Notes: a model not told the origin generated them from the sequence alone. Positions 8,802-16,303 are shown, counted from the stretch's first letter. The stretch: DNA of 64,000 nucleotides from a bacterium (GCA_004561545.1 SFVK01000005.1:28415-92414); one strand, 5' to 3'. Numbers and translations are program-made.

Positions 8802-9081
8802 GAAAATTTGAAAATTCGTCACCAAAACCGTCCGGTCGTGGTTTTGGTGGTGAATTTTCAAATTTTCAACCTCTTTGGGGGTGCAGGGGGGCTGGCCCCC
8901 CCGGGGAGGGGTCTTTTTGCCTGCGCGGCTATGCCGCGCAACGGCGCGCAGCGCCGTGCAAAAACAATCGCGCAGCGATTGTTCCGAAATTGGTTGCCCG
9001 CGTTCCGCGGGCATTTATAGGAGGCACTTACCTGATCTTACCTCCGAGACTTTTCTGGTTCCTCTTTTGGTCACAAAAGAG
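8802..9081. repeat. Array of seven consecutive hairpins (REP/MITE-like)
   Basis: Seven inverted repeats follow one another. (1) 8802-8867: arms of 28 bases, 26 matching, 10-base loop. (2) 8886-8901: GGGGGGC/GCCCCCC. (3) 8922-8940: TGCGCGGC-TAT-GCCGCGCA. (4) 8941-8957: ACGGCGC-GCA-GCGCCGT. (5) 8963-8983: AACAATCGC-GCA-GCGATTGTT. (6) 8995-9013: TGCCCGCG-TTC-CGCGGGCA. (7) 9062-9081: CTCTTTTG-GTCA-CAAAAGAG. Hairpins 3-6 are perfect with three-base loops. It may be an interspersed repeat of this genome; no transposase is present. Confidence 0.8.
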
Positions 9082-9141
9082 TAACGCCCCGGGCCAGATG
9101 CCGTTCCCCCCGGCCAGAAGCCATCCCCTCACCCACATCAT

Positions 9142-9182
9142 CCCAAAATTTTCCTCATTCACCCAAAAATATTCCTCATTTA
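9142..9182. repeat. Two-copy tandem repeat of about 20 bp
   Basis: Two imperfect copies, CCCAAAATTTTCCTCATTCA (9142-9161 approximately) and the related unit ending TATTCCTCATTTA. The shared core TTCCTCATT occurs at 9151-9159 and 9172-9180, spaced 21 bp (two helical turns). It sits just upstream of a promoter-like sequence at 9198-9226 and could be an operator. Confidence 0.6.
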
Positions 9183-9197
9183 TAAAAAATTCGCCCA

Positions 9198-9226
9198 TTG
9201 TCCCGGTAAAACCCTTGTGTTATAAT
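9198..9226 (+). promoter_or_regulatory. Promoter-like sequence antisense to the AraC gene
   Basis: TTGTCC (9198-9203), 17-base spacer, TATAAT (9221-9226) on the plus strand. No plus-strand gene follows; it points into the 3' end of the minus-strand araC-family gene, so it would make an antisense transcript. Confidence 0.45.
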
Positions 9227-9255
9227 GAGTGTACCTGAGAAATTTGACAAAAGTT

Positions 9256-10137
9256 TTATCCATCCCCCCGCGTGCTTTGGACGTATTGCCGGGGCGTCAC
9301 CCCGTATTCCGAGCGGAAGGCCCGGTAAAAGTTGGCATAGTCGCCAAACCCGCAGTAGGCGCAGGCCTCGCTGGGGGCCACGCCGCCCGCCAAAAGCTGC
9401 TTGGCGTTCAAAAGCCGCTTTTGCAGGATGTACCGGTGCACCGTGGTTCCCACCTGACTCTCAAACTTGCGCAGCAGATGGTATTTGCTGATGAAAAACC
9501 GTTCCGCCAGTGCGTCCAGCGTCAGCGGTTCGCTGTAATGCGCGTTGATGTAGCTCAGCACCGCGTCCACCACCTGGTCCGAAGAGGTGTCCGCCGAGAG
9601 CGACTTCTCCATGCTCCGGTCCGCCGCGCCCCGGTTCAGACCCACCATCAGCTCCATCAGGCTGCACTGGGCCAGCAGGTCGTTGCCGTAGGCGGTGGAG
9701 CTGTGCAGCTCCCGCAGCCGCTCCAGCACCCGGCGGATTTCGGCGCTTTGGGTGCCCGGCAGCCGCAGCAGATTGGTGTGGCCCGGCACCGTGGTGTCAA
9801 AGCACCGCGTCAGGCTGGTGCGCGGGCTGGAAAGATTTTCCAGGTACCCCCGGTCAATCCAGAGCACAATCCGCTCGTAGGCGTCGCCGTCCGGCTTGAT
9901 CCGCGCCTGGTGCAGTTCCAGCGGGCTGACCAGCATCAGGTCGCCGGGCCGCATATTGTATATGTGGTTTTCCACCGTGTAGGCCACCTCGCCCCGCAGC
10001 AGCAGATAGACCTCGTAAAAGTCGTGGTGGTGCAGTTCCACCTCGTTCAGGTAGGAGCTGCGGTAGCGGTAGATCTCAAAATCCTTTCGGATCATGGTCT
10101 GCCGCCGCGTGTAGGGCTGATAATTGTTCCCCGCCAT
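9256..10137 (-). CDS. AraC-family transcriptional regulator
   Basis: 293 residues. The N-terminal cupin-like sensing domain (about 15-130) contains ELHHHDFYEVYLLLRGEVAYTV and a PGDLMLVSP segment. The C-terminal helix-turn-helix pair (about 190-290) includes LTLDALAERFFISKYHLLRKF and the AraC signature region ACAYCGFGDYANFYRAFRSEYG. The ATG at 10137 has GGGGAGG nine bases upstream. It is divergent from uxuB-uxuA across a 202-bp spacer, so it is probably their regulator, with glucuronate/mannonate or a related sugar acid as effector. That link is from context only. Confidence 0.93.
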   Translation of the reverse strand: MAGNNYQPYTRRQTMIRKDFEIYRYRSSYLNEVELHHHDFYEVYLLLRGEVAYTVENHIYNMRPGDLMLVSPLELHQARIKPDGDAYERIVLWIDRGYLENLSSPRTSLTRCFDTTVPGHTNLLRLPGTQSAEIRRVLERLRELHSSTAYGNDLLAQCSLMELMVGLNRGAADRSMEKSLSADTSSDQVVDAVLSYINAHYSEPLTLDALAERFFISKYHLLRKFESQVGTTVHRYILQKRLLNAKQLLAGGVAPSEACAYCGFGDYANFYRAFRSEYGVTPRQYVQSTRGDG

Positions 10138-10180
10138 CCCGGGTCGCCTCCCCTTGTGTCATTCGATTTGGGATGCCTCT

Positions 10181-10209
10181 ATACTACCGCAATTTTTACA
10201 ATCATTCAA
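10181..10209 (-). promoter_or_regulatory. Candidate promoter of the AraC-family gene
   Basis: TTGAAT (10209-10204), 17-base spacer, TAGTAT (10186-10181). The divergent spacer also holds two related AT-rich units, CAATTTTTA (near 10190) and CAATTTTAT (near 10221), about 31 bp apart, which are candidate regulator half-sites. The uxuB side has TATACT (about 10246) without a good -35 box, as expected of an activator-dependent promoter. Confidence 0.5.
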
Positions 10210-10339
10210 GCAATTCCGCCAATTTTATTTGCAAAAAATTCGTTGTATACTCATACCAGACCCAGCAAGGAACCCTGCCGTGCCGGGCACGGCCAAAGAT
10301 AAATCATTTTTGTGTGATTGATAAAAGGAGTGTTTCGCC

Positions 10340-11953
10340 ATGAAGATGAATGCCGCATCCATCAAGAACCAGAAAGCCGAATGGGAAGCCCTGGGCGTCA
10401 AGCTGCCCGCCTTTGACCATGAGGCCATGACCGCCAACACCAAGGCGCATCCCATGTGGGTCCACTTTGGCGCGGGCAATATCTTCCGCGGATTTATCGC
10501 CGCGCTGCAGCAGCGGCTGCTCAACGAGGGCCTGTCTGACCGCGGCATCATCGCGGCCGATACCTTTGACTACGACATCATCGACAAGATCTACACCCCG
10601 TTTGACAACCTGACCATGAACGTCACCCTCAACCCCGACGGCACCACCAGCCGCGAGATCATCGGCTCGGTGGCCGAGGGCCTGCGCGCCAACAGCGCCG
10701 AGCCCGAGATGATGGCCCGGTTCAAGGAGATCTTTACCGATCCCGGCCTGCAGATGATTTCCTTCACCATCACCGAGAAGGGTTATGCCCTCTACCGTCC
10801 CGACGGCAGCCTGATGCCGGTGGTTCAGGCCGATATGGACGAAGGCCCCGCCAAGGCCCGCCACGCCATGAGCATGGTGGCCGCGCTGCTGTTCGAGCGG
10901 TTCAAGGCCGGCGCCTATCCCCTGGCCGTTGTCTCGATGGACAACTGCTCCCACAACGGTGAAAAGCTGCAGTCCAGCGTCATGACCGTTGCCAAAGCCT
11001 GGGCCGACAAGGGCTTTGTGGGTCAGGACTTCATCGATTACCTGGAGGACGAGAGCAAGATCGCCTTCCCCTGGTCCATGATTGACAAGATCACCCCGCG
11101 CCCCCACAAGATTGTGGAGGAGGCCCTGGTCAAGGACGGCATCGAGGATATGACCCCCATCGTCACCTCCAAGAACACCTTCATTGCCGCCTTTGTCAAC
11201 GCCGAGCGTCCCCAGTACCTGGTGGTGGAGGACAAGTTCCCCAACGGCCGCCCCCCGCTGGAGAAGGCCGGCGTCTACCTGACCGACCGCGACACCGTCA
11301 ACAAGACCGAGCGCATGAAGGTCACCACCTGCCTCAACCCGCTGCACACCGCCATGAGCGTCTACGGCTGTATGCTGGGCTACACCCTGATCTGCGACGA
11401 GATGAAGGATGAGGACATTGTGGCCCTCGTCAAGCGCCTGGGCTATCAGGAAGGCCTGCCCGTCGTGGTCGATCCCAAGATTCTGGACCCCAGGGCCTTC
11501 ATCGATGAGGTGGTGGGCCAGCGCCTGCCCAACCCCTTCATGCCCGACGCGCCCCAGCGCATTGCCACCGACACCTCCCAGAAGGTGGGCATCCGCTTTG
11601 GCGAGACCATCAAGAGCTACATCGCCGAGGGCCGCGACCTGGACAGCCTGGTGAGCATTCCCCTGGCGCTGGCCGGCTGGCTGCGCTACCTGCTGGCCGT
11701 GGATGACAACGGCAGCGCCATGGAAGTCTCCGCCGATCCCCTGAAGGACGACCTGCAGGCCAAGCTCGCCGGCATCGAGGTGGGCAAGCCCGAGACCTAC
11801 CACGGCCAGCTGAAGGAAATCCTGGCGAACGCCTCCATCTTTGGCGTGGACCTGACCTCCACCGTTCTGGCCGACAAGATCGAGAAGTTCTTTGTGGCCG
11901 AGCTGGCCGGACCCGGCGCCGTCCGCAAGACCCTGCACGAGGCCCTGGCCTGA
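10340..11953 (+). CDS. uxuB: Fructuronate reductase / mannitol dehydrogenase-family oxidoreductase
   Basis: NAD-dependent polyol dehydrogenase-family enzyme of 537 residues. As D-mannonate oxidoreductase it would interconvert D-fructuronate and D-mannonate in glucuronate breakdown. The N-terminal Rossmann region has MWVHFGAGNIFRGFIAALQ. The catalytic segment KVTTCLNPLHTAMSVYGCML carries the family's lysine, asparagine and histidine. The ATG at 10340 has AAAGGAG upstream. The mannonate dehydratase gene follows after 66 bases, which supports fructuronate rather than mannitol or altronate as substrate. The divergent AraC-type gene is the probable regulator. Confidence 0.92.
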   Translation: MKMNAASIKNQKAEWEALGVKLPAFDHEAMTANTKAHPMWVHFGAGNIFRGFIAALQQRLLNEGLSDRGIIAADTFDYDIIDKIYTPFDNLTMNVTLNPDGTTSREIIGSVAEGLRANSAEPEMMARFKEIFTDPGLQMISFTITEKGYALYRPDGSLMPVVQADMDEGPAKARHAMSMVAALLFERFKAGAYPLAVVSMDNCSHNGEKLQSSVMTVAKAWADKGFVGQDFIDYLEDESKIAFPWSMIDKITPRPHKIVEEALVKDGIEDMTPIVTSKNTFIAAFVNAERPQYLVVEDKFPNGRPPLEKAGVYLTDRDTVNKTERMKVTTCLNPLHTAMSVYGCMLGYTLICDEMKDEDIVALVKRLGYQEGLPVVVDPKILDPRAFIDEVVGQRLPNPFMPDAPQRIATDTSQKVGIRFGETIKSYIAEGRDLDSLVSIPLALAGWLRYLLAVDDNGSAMEVSADPLKDDLQAKLAGIEVGKPETYHGQLKEILANASIFGVDLTSTVLADKIEKFFVAELAGPGAVRKTLHEALA

Positions 11954-12019
11954 TCCCAACCCGTACCCCCCGGGGCAGCCGGCTGCCCCTTTGAAATATG
12001 ATGCAAGGAGGATAACAAT

Positions 12020-13120
12020 ATGCCAATGCAAATGGGCTGGCGCTGGTATGGCGAGGGCAACGACCCCGTCACGCTCGGCGACATCAAACAGATCCCCGGC
12101 GTTTCCACCATCGTGTGGGCACTGCACAACAAGATGCCCGGCGAAGTCTGGGAGGTGGAGGAGATCCGTCCCGTCGTGGAGCAGATCCAGGCCGCCGGCT
12201 TCAACGCCGAGGTGGTGGAGTCCGTCAACGTCCATGACGACATCAAGATCGGTCTGCCCACCCGCGACGCCCTCATCGAGAACTACAAGCAGTGCATCCG
12301 CAACCTGTCCCAGTTTGGCGTGAAGGTCATCTGCTACAACTTCATGCCCATCTTTGACTGGACCCGCACCGACCTGTTCCATCCCGTGGGCGACGGTTCC
12401 ACCGCCCTGTTCTACGAGAAGGCCGCCATCAAGGAGGACTACAAGTCCATGGCGGAGTACATTCTCAGCTTTACCGAGAAGTACAACATGACCTTCCCCG
12501 GCTGGGAGCCGGAGCGCATGGCCAAGCTGGACGAGCTGTTCAAGGCCTACGCCCCCGTCACCAAGGACAAGCTGTGGGACAACCTGTTCTACTTCCTCAA
12601 CGCCATTATGCCCACCTGCGAGGAGTGCGACATCAAGATGGCCATCCACATGGACGATCCGCCATGGGACATCTTTGGTCTGCCCCGCCTGATGGTGGAC
12701 GAGGCCGCCTGCAACAAGCTGCTGACCACGGTGGACAACCCCTACAACTGCCTGACGCTCTGCACCGGGTCCCTCAATGCCAACCCCGCCAACAACTGCG
12801 CCGACATCGTGCGCAAGCACGCGGACCGCATTGCCTTTGCCCACATCCGCAACATCCACCACTTCGAGAACGGCGATTTCAGTGAGGCCGCCCACCGCGA
12901 CTGCTGCGGCGAGACCGGCATCATCGATGTGCTGCGCGCCTACCACGACGCCGGCTGGGAGGGCTACATCCGCCCCGACCACGGCCGTCAGCTCTGGGAG
13001 GAAGGCCCCGGCACCTGCCGTCCCGGCTACGGCAAGTATGACCGTGCGCTGGGCATTCAGTATATGCTGGGTGTTTGGGATCTGCTGGACAAGCTGGATG
13101 AGGAGAAAAAGCAGAAGTAA
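12020..13120 (+). CDS. uxuA: Mannonate dehydratase UxuA
   Basis: Converts D-mannonate to 2-keto-3-deoxygluconate, the step after UxuB. 366 residues, the usual length. Family features are the N-terminal MQMGWRWYGEGNDPV, the metal-site region KMAIHMDDPPWDIFGLPR, the segment IAFAHIRNIHHF, and GYIRPDHGR near the C-terminus. The ATG at 12020 has AAGGAGG upstream. It forms a two-gene unit with uxuB, ended by a terminator at 13147. Genes for KDG kinase, aldolase and uronate isomerase are not adjacent. Confidence 0.96.
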   Translation: MPMQMGWRWYGEGNDPVTLGDIKQIPGVSTIVWALHNKMPGEVWEVEEIRPVVEQIQAAGFNAEVVESVNVHDDIKIGLPTRDALIENYKQCIRNLSQFGVKVICYNFMPIFDWTRTDLFHPVGDGSTALFYEKAAIKEDYKSMAEYILSFTEKYNMTFPGWEPERMAKLDELFKAYAPVTKDKLWDNLFYFLNAIMPTCEECDIKMAIHMDDPPWDIFGLPRLMVDEAACNKLLTTVDNPYNCLTLCTGSLNANPANNCADIVRKHADRIAFAHIRNIHHFENGDFSEAAHRDCCGETGIIDVLRAYHDAGWEGYIRPDHGRQLWEEGPGTCRPGYGKYDRALGIQYMLGVWDLLDKLDEEKKQK

Positions 13121-13146
13121 CTCAGGGAGTTTTCCAGAAAAATTTG

Positions 13147-13198
13147 GGAGCCGCGTTCCTCTTTTCTTAGAGTAAGGGGGGAGCGCGGCTCCTTTTTT
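13147..13198 (+). terminator. Intrinsic terminator of uxuB-uxuA
   Basis: GGAGCCGCG (13147-13155) pairs with CGCGGCTCC (13184-13192), followed by TTTTTT (13193-13198). The loop is about 28 bases with some inner pairing. Confidence 0.85.
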
Positions 13199-13227
13199 GG
13201 GGGGCGTGGGCGGTGGGCGGACGGCGG

Positions 13228-13338
13228 GGGGGCGATCAGGCTGATGAGGTCCAGACCGTACAGTTTGCACAGGCCGTCAAATTCCTCTTTTTCCTCAAAG
13301 GGGATGTCGGGCAGAATCAGGCCGTCCATGCCAACCTC
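13228..13338 (-). pseudogene. trpA: Remnant of trpA (tryptophan synthase alpha), internal fragment
   Basis: About 37 codons matching the middle of TrpA: VGMDGLILPDIPFEEKEEF, then GLDLISLIAP. The family is about 260 residues; both ends are missing. It is fused in frame to the truncated trpB at about 13338 and runs into unrelated sequence near 13228, before the uxuA terminator. It cannot form a barrel and is a deletion relic. Confidence 0.88.
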
Positions 13339-13708
13339 GGCGGCGGTGGCGGTGGCCACGCCGTGCTGCCCGGCGCCTGTCTCGGCAATCAGGCGGGTCT
13401 TGCCCATCTTTTTGGCCAGCAGCGCCTGGCCCAGAACGTTGTTGATTTTGTGGGCGCCCGTGTGGTTCAGGTCCTCCCGCTTCAGATAAATCTTTGCGCC
13501 GCCCAGGTCCCGGGTCATCTTTTCGGCATAGTACAGCCCGGCTGGGACGGTTGGCGTAGTCGTTGAGCAGCCGGGTCAGCTCGGCGTTGAATTCGGGGTC
13601 GTCCTTATAATGGTTGTAGGCCTGCTCCAGCTCAATGACGGCGTTCATCAGCGTCTCGGGGATGTACTGCCCGCCATGGATGCCAAAGCGTCCGTTGGGG
13701 TTGGTCAT
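13339..13708 (-). pseudogene. trpB: Remnant of trpB (tryptophan synthase beta), truncated and frameshifted
   Basis: Begins with an intact start: AAGGAGG, ATG at 13708 and MTNPNGRFGIHGGQYIPETL. About 56 codons in, after the RPSR motif, one extra C in the plus-strand run 13537-13539 shifts the frame. The next frame continues with the TrpB sequence MTRDLGGAKIYLKRED and LNHTGAHKINNVLGQALL, which includes the PLP lysine region HKINN. Similarity ends at GQHGVATATAA, joined to trpA. Only about the first 120 of some 395 residues remain. Confidence 0.92.
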
Positions 13709-13728
13709 GGCGACTGCCTCCTTGTCTG

Positions 13729-13892
13729 TTATGGAAATTGGCGGACCGCCGCGGCGAAGGCCGCCATCTTGGCGGGGTCCTTGCGGCCGTCGGTCTCGAT
13801 GCCCGAGCTGGTGTCCACCCCAAAGGGATGGGCCAGCCGGATGGCGTCGGCCACGTTACGGGGCGAAAGCCCGCCCGCCAGCACAAAGGGCC
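13729..13892 (-). pseudogene. trpF: Remnant of trpF (phosphoribosylanthranilate isomerase), C-terminal end
   Basis: About 53 codons matching the TrpF C-terminus: PFVLAGGLSPRNVADAI and PFGVDTSSGIETDGRKDP, ending with a normal TAA at 13729-13731. The N-terminal three-quarters are gone. The fragment is joined to the trpD fragment in a different reading frame, so it is not translated from the trpD start. Confidence 0.88.
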
Positions 13893-14185
13893 GAGGTGGT
13901 GGAAATGTTGAAACTGTGGGCGCCGTCGCCGCCGGTCCCCACAATCTCCAGCACCTCCATGCCGGGGTGGGCCACCGGAATGGCCCGTTCCCGCATGGCG
14001 GCGGCGCAGCCGCTGATCTCGTCAATGGTCTCCGCCTTGGTGCTCTTGGTGGACAGCGCCGCCAAAAACGCCGCGTTCTGGGTCTGGGTGGTCTCGCCGT
14101 TCATGATCTCGCTCATGACGGCGTAGGCCTCGTCATAGCTCAGGTCCTGCTTGTCCACAATCTTTGCGATGGCTTGCTGAATCAT
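13893..14185 (-). pseudogene. trpD: Remnant of trpD (anthranilate phosphoribosyltransferase), N-terminal end
   Basis: Starts with a good ribosome-binding site (GAGGGAG) and ATG at 14185: MIQQAIAKIVDKQDLSYDEA. The sequence matches TrpD through the PRPP-loop motif EIVGTGGDGAHSFNISTTSA, then stops near 13893 at an out-of-frame join to trpF. About 97 of some 340 residues remain. It is the first trp piece after the T-box, so trpE and trpG have also gone. Confidence 0.92.
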
Positions 14186-14296
14186 GATACACTCCCTCTT
14201 TCGTGATGGTGATAAGGTGTTTGCGCATCTGCGGCCCCGGCGGGGCCGGGATGAATCGGAACGGCGCCCCAAAGGCGGGGCGTGCCGGCAGACAAA

Positions 14297-14446
14297 ACAA
14301 AAACGCCCCCGGCAGAATCCTTGTGATTCTGCCGGGGACGAATGAAACTTCACCCGCGGTGCCACCCAGGTTCGCCGCCTTTGGGGCTCTCTGTGGGGTC
14401 CTGCGCGCCGTTATCTCCGCCTCAACGGTTTGGTGTTCTGTTGGGT
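14297..14446 (-). promoter_or_regulatory. T-box leader with terminator, upstream of trp remnants
   Basis: The minus strand carries the T-box core TGGGTGGCACCGCGGGTG (14368-14351), which should pair with an uncharged tRNA acceptor end. A 13-bp terminator stem follows (14337-14325 with 14319-14307), then CGTTTTTGTTTT. The conserved AGAGAG-type element lies just upstream. Only about 75 bases separate the likely transcription start from the T-box core, so Stem I with its specifier loop looks shortened or lost. Tryptophan specificity is inferred from the downstream genes. Confidence 0.88.
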
Positions 14447-14448
14447 TT

Positions 14449-14477
14449 ACTTTAACGCATTAAATGAGCAAAGTCAA
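14449..14477 (-). promoter_or_regulatory. Promoter of the T-box/trp remnant
   Basis: TTGACT (14477-14472), 17-base spacer, TAAAGT (14454-14449) on the minus strand. It still looks functional although the genes it served are broken. Confidence 0.75.
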
Positions 14478-14505
14478 GCCCTTTTGCAAATTTTTTTGGC
14501 GAACA

Positions 14506-14534
14506 TTGCCAGACCTTGACCGGCAGGGTACAAT
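14506..14534 (+). promoter_or_regulatory. Promoter of the FecCD-type ABC transporter genes
   Basis: TTGCCA (14506-14511), 17-base spacer, TACAAT (14529-14534) on the plus strand, 28 bases before the permease ATG. No clear Fur-type palindrome was recognised. Confidence 0.75.
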
Positions 14535-14562
14535 AGAAAGAAAACGAAAAAGGAAACCTGTT

Positions 14563-15558
14563 ATGAAAGACAAAAGACAGAACCGGCTGGTCCTTGCGGC
14601 GCTGGCAGTGCTGACGTTGGGGGCGATGGCGCTCAGCCTCTGCGTGGGCAGCCAGGGGGTGGCGCTGCCCCGGCTGCTGGCGGCGCTGCGCGCCGGGGAC
14701 CCCGCCGATCCGGTGCGGCGCATTGTGCTCTATGTCCGGCTGCCCCGCATGGCGGCGGGGCTTTGCTGCGGCGCGGCCATGGCGGTGGCGGGGGCGCTGC
14801 TCCAGGCGGTGCTCAACAACGCCATGGCCAGCCCCAACGTCATCGGCGTCAACGCCGGGGCGGGGTTTTTTGCCCTGCTGGCCGGGGTGCTGCTGCCCCA
14901 GCGGGCGGTGCCGGGGGCGGCCTTTGCGGGGGCGCTGGTCACGGCGCTGCTCATCTATCTTCTGGCGCTGCGGGCGGGGCTGGCCCGCACCACGCTGGTT
15001 CTGGCGGGCCTGGCGGTGAGCGGCATCCTCACCGCCGGGGTCAACACGATGCGTCTGCTCTTCCCCGAGGGCGTCACCGGCGCCGACGGCTTCCTCATCG
15101 GCGGGCTGTCCGGCGTCAGCCTGACGGCGGTGGGCAGCGCCCTGCCCTACCTGGCGGCCGGGGGGGTTCTGGCGCTCTTTCTGGCGCCCGAGCTGAACAT
15201 TCTGGCCCTGGGGGAGCAGACGGCGGTTTCGCTGGGCCTGCCGGTGGGGCGCACCCGGCTGGCGTCCATTTTGGCGGCGGCCCTGTTGGCGGGGGCGGCG
15301 GTGAGCTTTGCGGGGCTGATCAGCTTTGTGGGGCTGCTGGTGCCCCACATCGCCCGGCGGCTGGTGGGGGTGGACCACCGGGTTCTGCTGCCCGCCTGCG
15401 CGCTGCTGGGGGCCATCTTCCTGCTGGTGTGCGACACGGCGGCCCGCACCCTCTTTGCCCCCTATGAGCTGCCGGTGGGAATCCTGCTCAACGTGATCGG
15501 TGGGGTCTTTTTCCTCTATCTGCTGCTGGGACGCAAACGGGGGCGGGTGTATGATTGA
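14563..15558 (+). CDS. FecCD-family ABC transporter permease (iron-siderophore/cobalamin type)
   Basis: Membrane subunit of a BtuCD/FhuB-type importer. 331 residues with about ten predicted spans. Family motifs are RLPRMAAGLCCGAAMAVAGALLQ near residue 60, and the cytoplasmic ATPase-contact region AVSFAGLISFVGLLVPHIARR near 250. The last spans (LPVGILLNVIGGVFFLYLLL) are also typical. The ATG at 14563 has AAAGGA upstream. The ATPase gene overlaps its end by 8 bases. No substrate-binding protein gene lies in this unit, so the ligand (ferric siderophore, haem or corrinoid) cannot be decided. Confidence 0.93.
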   Translation: MKDKRQNRLVLAALAVLTLGAMALSLCVGSQGVALPRLLAALRAGDPADPVRRIVLYVRLPRMAAGLCCGAAMAVAGALLQAVLNNAMASPNVIGVNAGAGFFALLAGVLLPQRAVPGAAFAGALVTALLIYLLALRAGLARTTLVLAGLAVSGILTAGVNTMRLLFPEGVTGADGFLIGGLSGVSLTAVGSALPYLAAGGVLALFLAPELNILALGEQTAVSLGLPVGRTRLASILAAALLAGAAVSFAGLISFVGLLVPHIARRLVGVDHRVLLPACALLGAIFLLVCDTAARTLFAPYELPVGILLNVIGGVFFLYLLLGRKRGRVYD

Positions 15559-16303
15559 AGTGAACGGCCTGACCGCCGGCTATGGCGGGCAATCCATTTT
15601 GCAGGGGGTGAGCCTGACGGTTCCGGCGGGCGCCGTGACGGTGATCCTTGGCCCCAACGGCTGCGGCAAAACCACCCTGCTGCGGGTGCTGGCCCGGCAG
15701 ATCAGACCCACCGGCGGCGCCGTGCGGCTGGAAGGCCGGCCCCTGGACCATTATGGCCGCAGGGAATTTGCCCGCAAGGTGGCCTTTCTGCCCCAGAGCC
15801 GTCCGGTGCCGGGCATCACGGTGGGGGCGCTGGCCGCCCACGGGCGGTTCCCCCACCTGGGGCTTTCCCGCCAGATGACCGCCCGGGACCGGCAGGCGGT
15901 GGCCGATGCGCTGCGGCAAGCGGGCGCGGCGGAGCTGGCTGGGCGGGACCTGCGCACCCTGTCCGGCGGGCAGCGGCAGCGGGCCTATCTGGCCATGGCG
16001 CTGGCCCAGCAGGGGGATGTGCTGCTGCTGGACGAGCCCACCGCCGGGCTGGACATTGCCGCCCAGCTGGAATTTCTGGCCCTGTGCCGCACGCTGGCCG
16101 ACGCCGGGCGCACCATGGTTCTGGTGCTCCACGACGTGCCCCAGGCATTGCGGTATGCCGACCACATGATCCTGATGCAGGGCGGACGCCTGTTCGCCGA
16201 GGGCACCCCCGACGCGGTTTTTGCCAGCCGGGCGGCGGAGCAGGTGTTCGGCGTCGCCTTCCGCCGCGCAGAGGACGGAAATTACTATGTGGCCGCCGTC
16301 TGA
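15551..16303 (+). CDS. FecE/BtuD-type ABC transporter ATP-binding protein
   Basis: 250-residue ATPase partner of the preceding permease. Walker A is GPNGCGKTTLL (about 35-45), the Q-loop is in VAFLPQ, the signature is TLSGGQRQRAYLAMAL, Walker B is VLLLDEPTAGLD, and the H-loop histidine is in VLVLHDVPQA. The start ATG at 15551 overlaps the permease stop, implying translational coupling. The two-component regulator gene follows after 55 bases with no clear promoter or terminator between, so read-through is possible. Confidence 0.94.
   Translation: MIEVNGLTAGYGGQSILQGVSLTVPAGAVTVILGPNGCGKTTLLRVLARQIRPTGGAVRLEGRPLDHYGRREFARKVAFLPQSRPVPGITVGALAAHGRFPHLGLSRQMTARDRQAVADALRQAGAAELAGRDLRTLSGGQRQRAYLAMALAQQGDVLLLDEPTAGLDIAAQLEFLALCRTLADAGRTMVLVLHDVPQALRYADHMILMQGGRLFAEGTPDAVFASRAAEQVFGVAFRRAEDGNYYVAAV

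Larger units (their letters stand above)
8648..9255. other. Gene-free spacer rich in hairpins and repeats
   Basis: No convincing gene is seen here. Small open frames lack family features and cross the palindromes. The spacer holds the seven-hairpin array (8802-9081), a tandem repeat (9142-9182) and a plus-strand promoter-like sequence (9198-9226), each listed separately. Confidence 0.7.

Noticed and set aside
8802..8867. CRISPR-like or insertion-sequence end
   Set aside because: There are no regularly spaced identical repeats, no cas genes, no transposase and no target-site duplication. The long hairpin is kept as part of a repeat array only.
8796..9238. Several small open frames in the hairpin spacer
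   Set aside because: They run through palindromes, lack ribosome-binding sites and have no recognisable sequence.
10304..13270. Open frame of about 990 codons on the minus strand opposite uxuB-uxuA
   Set aside because: UxuB and UxuA are intact on the plus strand; the antisense product is low-complexity.
13228..13708. A functional TrpB-TrpA fusion protein
   Set aside because: The join keeps frame, but two-thirds of TrpB and most of TrpA are missing and a frameshift precedes the join. No active fold can form.
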